From NCBI GenBank assembly GCA_937891165.1, contig CALAEX010000188.1, positions 1-7,430 of the forward strand: a stretch of 7,430 nucleotides of DNA, written 5' to 3'. The notes beneath the pieces were generated by a model, which searched no databases, was not told the origin of the DNA, and saw only the letters and a program-made list of their open reading frames with translations. Below are positions 5,261 to 7,430 of this stretch, piece after piece (position 1 is the first letter of the stretch; each line of letters begins with the position of its first letter). This DNA is from an uncultured Lachnospiraceae bacterium. Lineage in GTDB: Bacteria; Bacillota; Clostridia; Lachnospirales; Lachnospiraceae. The position numbers and the translations under genes were made by a program.

Positions 5261-5455
5261 CTAAACAATTTCAACATATTCCATTAGGATTTGTATTGCT
5301 TTATCATAGCTATTAGCCTCTCCCTCAAGGATTCTTTTTGACATTTCCTCCGCCTGCTCCGGCAGGTCATTCTGCCGGAGTGTTCTTCCTACAATTCCCA
5401 TTAAATTAAAAATATTTCCATCACATCCAATCAGGTTACATACTGGTTTCTTCAT
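5261..5455 (-). CDS. Conserved small hypothetical protein (64 aa)
   Basis: The start chosen is the ATG at 5455, with GAGG nine bases upstream; an upstream in-frame extension to 5509 runs through the Cys-rich gene in another phase and has no binding site. The protein opens with KPVCNLIGCDGNIFNLMG, then an arginine- and leucine-containing helix, an acidic middle (EQAEEMSKRILEGE) and an end SYDKAIQILMEYVEIV. I recall small proteins of this pattern (C-LIG-DGNxFNLMG at the front and EYV at the back) as common in Firmicute mobile elements and without known function; that is memory, not a search. The start overlaps the end of the Cys-rich gene by 20 bases, implying translational coupling. Inside the gene is a strong GC-rich hairpin (separate entry). 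Confidence 0.85.
   Translation of the reverse strand: MKKPVCNLIGCDGNIFNLMGIVGRTLRQNDLPEQAEEMSKRILEGEANSYDKAIQILMEYVEIV
5357..5380. repeat. GC-rich perfect inverted repeat inside the 64 aa gene
   Basis: The arms CTCCGGCAG and CTGCCGGAG are perfectly complementary over nine base pairs with a six-base loop, far more stable than anything around. It lies in the codons for LRQNDLPE. There is no T run, so it is not an ordinary terminator. Confidence 0.85.
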
Positions 5456-5573
5456 TTTCTTCTTCCTCACTATCCGCTTTACACATGTCATAGTACTCAC
5501 AGTTACCACAATAGCATCGGCACTGTTTATTCCCTTTTATTGTTTTCTTTAACCAATACAGAATTCTCTCCAT
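5436..5573 (-). CDS. Small Cys-rich protein, CxCxCxxCx5C (45 aa)
   Basis: The frame from ATG 5573 to TAA 5436 is preceded by GGAGG ten bases upstream. Residues 1-16 are basic and amphipathic (MERILYWLKKTIKGNK), followed by a cluster of five Cys at 18, 20, 22, 25 and 31 and an acidic tail (DSEEENEE). The Cys spacing could bind one zinc ion, or iron-sulfur if paired. There is no clear signal peptide, so it is probably cytosolic or peripheral to the membrane through its N-terminal helix. It is the first gene of a three-gene operon under the promoter in the second copy of the duplicated leader and overlaps the next gene by 20 bases. No family is firmly recognised. The combination of binding site, promoter position and strongly biased composition argues that it is real. 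Confidence 0.75.
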   Translation of the reverse strand: MERILYWLKKTIKGNKQCRCYCGNCEYYDMCKADSEEEENEETSM

Positions 5574-5589
5574 CACTTAGGTTCCTCCA

Positions 5590-5686
5590 TTTCTTTACTA
5601 TGAATGGATTGTAACGCTGGGTTATTTTGATTTCTATAGACGTAATAGACGAGGACAAAGTATTGATTTTGGTGACTGTGCTACAT
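5590..5686. repeat. Duplicated leader block, copy 2
   Basis: This is the partner of 4822-4918, with 90 of 97 bases identical. It ends at the ribosome binding site (GGAGG, 5584-5588) of the Cys-rich gene. Where copy 1 has an ATG that opens a frame, this copy reads ATG TAG, so the shared sequence is not a conserved N-terminus of a protein. Confidence 0.95.
5608..5636 (-). promoter_or_regulatory. Candidate promoter of the Cys-rich peptide operon
   Basis: TAGAAA (5631-5636), 17 bases and TACAAT (5608-5613) on the minus strand are identical to the element at 4840-4868. The ribosome binding site follows 19 bases after the -10 and the ATG at 5573. Confidence 0.55.
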
Positions 5687-5701
5687 TTGTAAACATTATT
5701 A

Positions 5702-5730
5702 TTGAAAAATTTTAAATAACACATTATCAT
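5702..5730 (+). promoter_or_regulatory. Sigma-A-like promoter for the 125 aa gene
   Basis: TTGAAA (5702-5707), 17 bases and TATCAT (5725-5730) each match consensus at five of six positions with ideal spacing. The start point would be near 5737, giving a 40-base leader with AAGGAGGAG at 5763-5771. Confidence 0.65.
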
Positions 5731-5776
5731 TATATAAGACGATTGCTACTGCACTATTTCCTAAGGAGGAGACAGA

Positions 5777-6154
5777 ATGAGATTTGACCAAGAACTTCAA
5801 AAATTTGTAGAAACACCAATGTCTGATGACAATCCAGACCTTGTAGTTATCATTAAAAAACCAGGTAAAAAATGTCCTGATTGCTTTACCAGAGTATGTT
5901 GGAGTATATCAAGACAGAAATATGTCTATGGGGCAGAGTCTAGCTACACTGTACTTGATTATCATAATAATGGAAGATATTATGATGACAGTGATAAGAA
6001 CATTGAAAGAGAAAAGAACGCTTACAGAATGGGAGTAACGACTTGCGAATCAGCCTTCTACGACGAAGATGGTTGTCTTTACGAAATTGAAGACCCATCA
6101 ATGCCACATAAACTGATTTATAACATAAATGAACATCCTGAATACTTAAGATAA
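5777..6154 (+). CDS. Hypothetical Cys-containing protein (125 aa), only plus-strand gene
   Basis: Not recognised. The ATG at 5777 follows AAGGAGG by seven bases and a good promoter. The product is soluble, acidic and rich in Tyr, Asp and Asn, with no signal peptide or membrane segment. A CPDC pair at Cys33 and Cys36 lies in a basic stretch (KKPGKKCPDCFTRVCW) with Cys41 close by, and Cys90 and Cys100 further on; together these could bind zinc, or the CxxC could be a redox pair. The middle (about 55-85) is Tyr/Asn/Asp-rich. It is transcribed away from the Cys-rich operon and toward the 137 aa gene and ends at a strong terminator, so it is a stand-alone unit, a common setting for regulators or defence-related single genes; that is only context. 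Confidence 0.85.
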   Translation: MRFDQELQKFVETPMSDDNPDLVVIIKKPGKKCPDCFTRVCWSISRQKYVYGAESSYTVLDYHNNGRYYDDSDKNIEREKNAYRMGVTTCESAFYDEDGCLYEIEDPSMPHKLIYNINEHPEYLR

Positions 6155-6179
6155 TGTGCATAACATATAGTCTATATAG

Positions 6180-6227
6180 ATATACCCATTAATATACGTA
6201 TATGTATTAGTGGGTATATTTTATTTT
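6180..6227 (+). terminator. Terminator of the 125 aa gene
   Basis: The arms ATATACCCA (6180-6188) and TGGGTATAT (6211-6219) pair perfectly and the stem continues inward to about 17 base pairs with two G-U pairs, leaving a loop of about six bases. TTTATTTT follows on the plus strand. On the minus strand the hairpin also forms but lacks a T run, so the facing operon may be stopped less well. Confidence 0.85.
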
Positions 6228-6228
6228 C

Positions 6229-6246
6229 TGGCAGTGTGGCAGTTTT
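6229..6246 (+). repeat. Double TGGCAGTN motif
   Basis: TGGCAGTG and TGGCAGTT are adjacent with an 8-bp period, directly after the terminator. The 11-mer TGGCAGTGTGG recurs on the minus strand at 1916-1926, and TGTGGCAGTT recurs near 4079. Confidence 0.4.
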
Positions 6247-6287
6247 GTCATTTATTTAAAACTTATCCTATAAACACCCCTGCCTAT

Positions 6288-6701
6288 CTATTTTCTACGT
6301 TGTCTTTGCTTGTCCAGGAACATCGTCGATAAGCTCAACCTTCCTATTTCCTTTTCATCCCTGTCAAAAAACATGCAGGCTCCCCACATGGGACAAAGTT
6401 CCACCTGTCTGTTTTTTGCATATTCTACCAAGATTTCTATGTCCTTTTGAAAATTCTCATTCCTTAGTTCTTCTCTTGTTCCTATGATATCCACCCATAA
6501 ACGATATCCTAAATGGGGTACGTGTTCCCAGATCCTAAACTCTGCTTTTCCTATCTCCAGCTCATATTGACTTGCAAGGTTATACAGCCTTTCTAATAGT
6601 TCATTTATATCATTATCCCAGCAAAACGATTTCTGTTCTGGCTCTATGTAGTCAAATAGATTCATTTGTCCTTTACATTCATATTTATCCAATGCTTTCA
6701 T
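6288..6701 (-). CDS. Hypothetical protein with possible clamp-binding motif (137 aa)
   Basis: Not recognised as a family of known function. The ATG at 6701 has GAGAGG five bases upstream and lies 16 bases after the stop of the 139 aa gene, so the two are co-transcribed, probably from radC. Near the N-terminus is QMNLF (residues 12-16), which fits the QxxLF pentapeptide used by bacterial proteins to bind the DnaN sliding clamp; this is inference from a short motif. The rest is a mixed helix and strand protein with aromatic segments (RIWEHVPHLGYRLWVDI at 56-72) and Cys9, Cys27, Cys103 and Cys109, and ends in a basic tail (KQRQRRK). There is no signal or membrane segment. No terminator with a clear T run follows on this strand. 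Confidence 0.82.
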   Translation of the reverse strand: MKALDKYECKGQMNLFDYIEPEQKSFCWDNDINELLERLYNLASQYELEIGKAEFRIWEHVPHLGYRLWVDIIGTREELRNENFQKDIEILVEYAKNRQVELCPMWGACMFFDRDEKEIGRLSLSTMFLDKQRQRRK

Positions 6702-6717
6702 TTTATCCTCTCTGTAC

Positions 6718-7137
6718 CTATCTATAATTACAGGAATGAAAAGGACTTTTCGCCATGTCTAATGCATTGGTAAAAGGACTTTTCTTTTTTACTTTTTTCT
6801 GTTGTTGTGGTTTTTTATCTTCCCATCGTTTCAACCATTCTTCTCTCCATTCTTCTCTGGTAAATGGTTTGTAGGGAATTTCCTCTCCAAAGATTCTGTA
6901 TTTTATCAGGATTTTTGCGATTATTCTTTTCCCTTTATGATCTATGCCCTCAAAATTTTCAATAGGAAAGCGATAAGGGCTTTTCAGTGCCATCATCATC
7001 AGGGTAGTAGTCAATCCATCGGTCTGCATCAAGATATCATTTTCTAATTCTTCTTTGTCAAATTCCATCATATGAGCCAGTACCCATAAATAATTTTGCA
7101 GTTGTTTTCTTGTAAATGGATAATGAAGCTGTTCCAT
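6718..7137 (-). CDS. Hypothetical protein (139 aa)
   Basis: Not recognised. The ATG at 7137 follows AGGAGG by nine bases. The N-terminal half (1-85) is helical and hydrophobic enough to be a compact domain, with segments YPFTRKQLQNYLWVLAHMM and a conserved-looking FEGIDHKGKRIIAKILIKYR. The C-terminal part (about 93-120) is Trp/Glu/Arg-rich and then strongly basic (KKPQQQKKVKKK), suggesting nucleic-acid contact. There is no signal peptide or membrane segment. It lies 177 bases downstream of the radC stop and 16 bases before the 137 aa gene. The gap to radC contains no clear promoter, so read-through from radC is plausible. Nothing in the sequence points to a specific function. Confidence 0.82.
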   Translation of the reverse strand: MEQLHYPFTRKQLQNYLWVLAHMMEFDKEELENDILMQTDGLTTTLMMMALKSPYRFPIENFEGIDHKGKRIIAKILIKYRIFGEEIPYKPFTREEWREEWLKRWEDKKPQQQKKVKKKSPFTNALDMAKSPFHSCNYR

Positions 7138-7314
7138 AGTAATCTTCCTCCTATCATTATTTTAATATGTAATCATATATTGAAACTTATTCTTCCTTCC
7201 ATTCCAGTGCTGATATATTACATTTTGATATTTTTATTCTTATCATTCATAGGCATATTTTGCTGTCTCTTTCTTGTTTTTATTGGTAATAACGGGTTGT
7301 TCTTCCTGTAGTTA

Positions 7315-7430
7315 CTACAATTTCTGATTTTCACGAAAACTGTAGTAAGCTTCCTTTCCGATGATGATATGATCGATTAGCGGTATTCCCATAAGCACTC
7401 CCGCATCCTTTATCCTTTTTGTCACCATTT
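7315..7430 (-). CDS. radC: RadC/JAB-domain protein, C-terminal end
   Basis: The frame enters from beyond the window and ends in TAG at 7315, followed directly by TAA. The visible 37 or so residues carry the signature end of the RadC family: VTKRIKDAGVLMGIPLIDH, then IIIG and a short Tyr- and Ser-containing tail (YYSFRE). The metal-binding HxH...D residues of the JAB domain lie before this segment and are outside the window. RadC is a JAB-type, supposed metal-dependent protein long called a DNA repair protein, though its role in repair is doubtful; plasmid and ICE copies are common and some have been linked to anti-restriction or recombination. Its presence fits a mobile element. It appears to head the operon with the 139 and 137 aa genes. 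Confidence 0.9.
   Translation of the reverse strand, partial: MVTKRIKDAGVLMGIPLIDHIIIGKEAYYSFRENQKL

Larger units (their letters stand above)
5574..5776. other. Divergent regulatory region
   Basis: This 203-bp gap separates the minus-strand Cys-rich operon from the plus-strand 125 aa gene. It holds the duplicated leader block with a minus-strand promoter and a plus-strand promoter 66 bp away, so one bound regulator could affect both. A minus-strand frame at 5527-5730 covers it but has no binding site and is not considered a gene. Confidence 0.6.

Noticed and set aside
5527..5730. 67-codon minus-strand frame across the divergent region
   Set aside because: It has no ribosome binding site, covers the plus-strand promoter and the duplicated leader in a different phase, and conflicts with the better supported 45 aa gene that starts at 5573.
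5940..6161. 73-codon minus-strand frame opposite the 125 aa gene
   Set aside because: It has no binding site, and the plus-strand gene has promoter, binding site and terminator.
7096..7311. 71-codon hydrophobic plus-strand frame between radC and the 139 aa gene
   Set aside because: It looks like a membrane protein because it is T-rich, but it overlaps the start of the 139 aa gene and has no binding site.
7307..7319. TGTAG-TTA-CTACA inverted repeat at the radC stop
   Set aside because: It is short, AT-rich and overlaps the double stop codon; it has no T run and no second copy.

Overview
The window looks like accessory DNA from a low-GC Firmicute, most likely a Clostridia or Lachnospiraceae-type host, carried on a plasmid or integrative element. 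The evidence is AT-rich sequence, strong AGGAGG-type ribosome binding sites, many small uncharacterised genes in short minus-strand operons, a small serine recombinase, a SprT-like metalloprotease, a RadC/JAB C-terminus and two lipoproteins. No rRNA, tRNA, CRISPR array, complete insertion sequence or recognisable replication origin was found. All genes but one are on the minus strand, so the natural reading direction is from 7430 down to 1.

Layout in transcription order. 7430-6288: the C-terminal end of RadC, then two unknown genes of 139 and 137 aa, the second carrying a possible sliding-clamp-binding pentapeptide. 5777-6154: the only plus-strand gene (125 aa, Cys-containing, unknown), with its own sigma-A-like promoter and a strong terminator. 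5573-4983: an operon of three small proteins (45 aa Cys-rich, 64 aa, 86 aa); the 45 aa gene overlaps the 64 aa gene by 20 bases. 4807-4142: a SprT-like zinc protease with a C-terminal zinc ribbon, closed by an excellent terminator. 4020-3840: protein-like fragments without starts, probably a decayed gene. 3810-3097: a 192-codon unknown gene and a 39 aa membrane peptide. 2787-2143: a serine recombinase. 2016-1903: a 37-codon mini-ORF built on two identical 18-bp palindromes. 1739-195: a large lipoprotein with three S-layer homology repeats, then a terminator. 65-1: the start of a second lipoprotein.

The most notable signal is regulatory. A 97-bp block upstream of the SprT-like gene is repeated at about 93% identity, without gaps, upstream of the Cys-rich peptide operon. 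Its core 11-mer (AGCGTTACAAT on the minus strand) occurs a third time upstream of the mini-ORF and surface-lipoprotein region. In all three places it gives the same layout: T(A/G)GAAA, 17 bases, TACAAT, then a Shine-Dalgarno sequence about 20-26 bases later. This suggests three transcription units driven by one promoter type or under common control. The leader of the surface lipoprotein is also unusual: it holds paired perfect palindromes 45 bp apart, a tiny ORF, an orphan GAAAGGAGG ribosome-binding-like element 120 bases before the start codon, and a tandem decamer.

Functions of the RadC, SprT, recombinase and SLH lipoprotein genes rest on family motifs visible in the translations. The remaining genes are described but not assigned a function.
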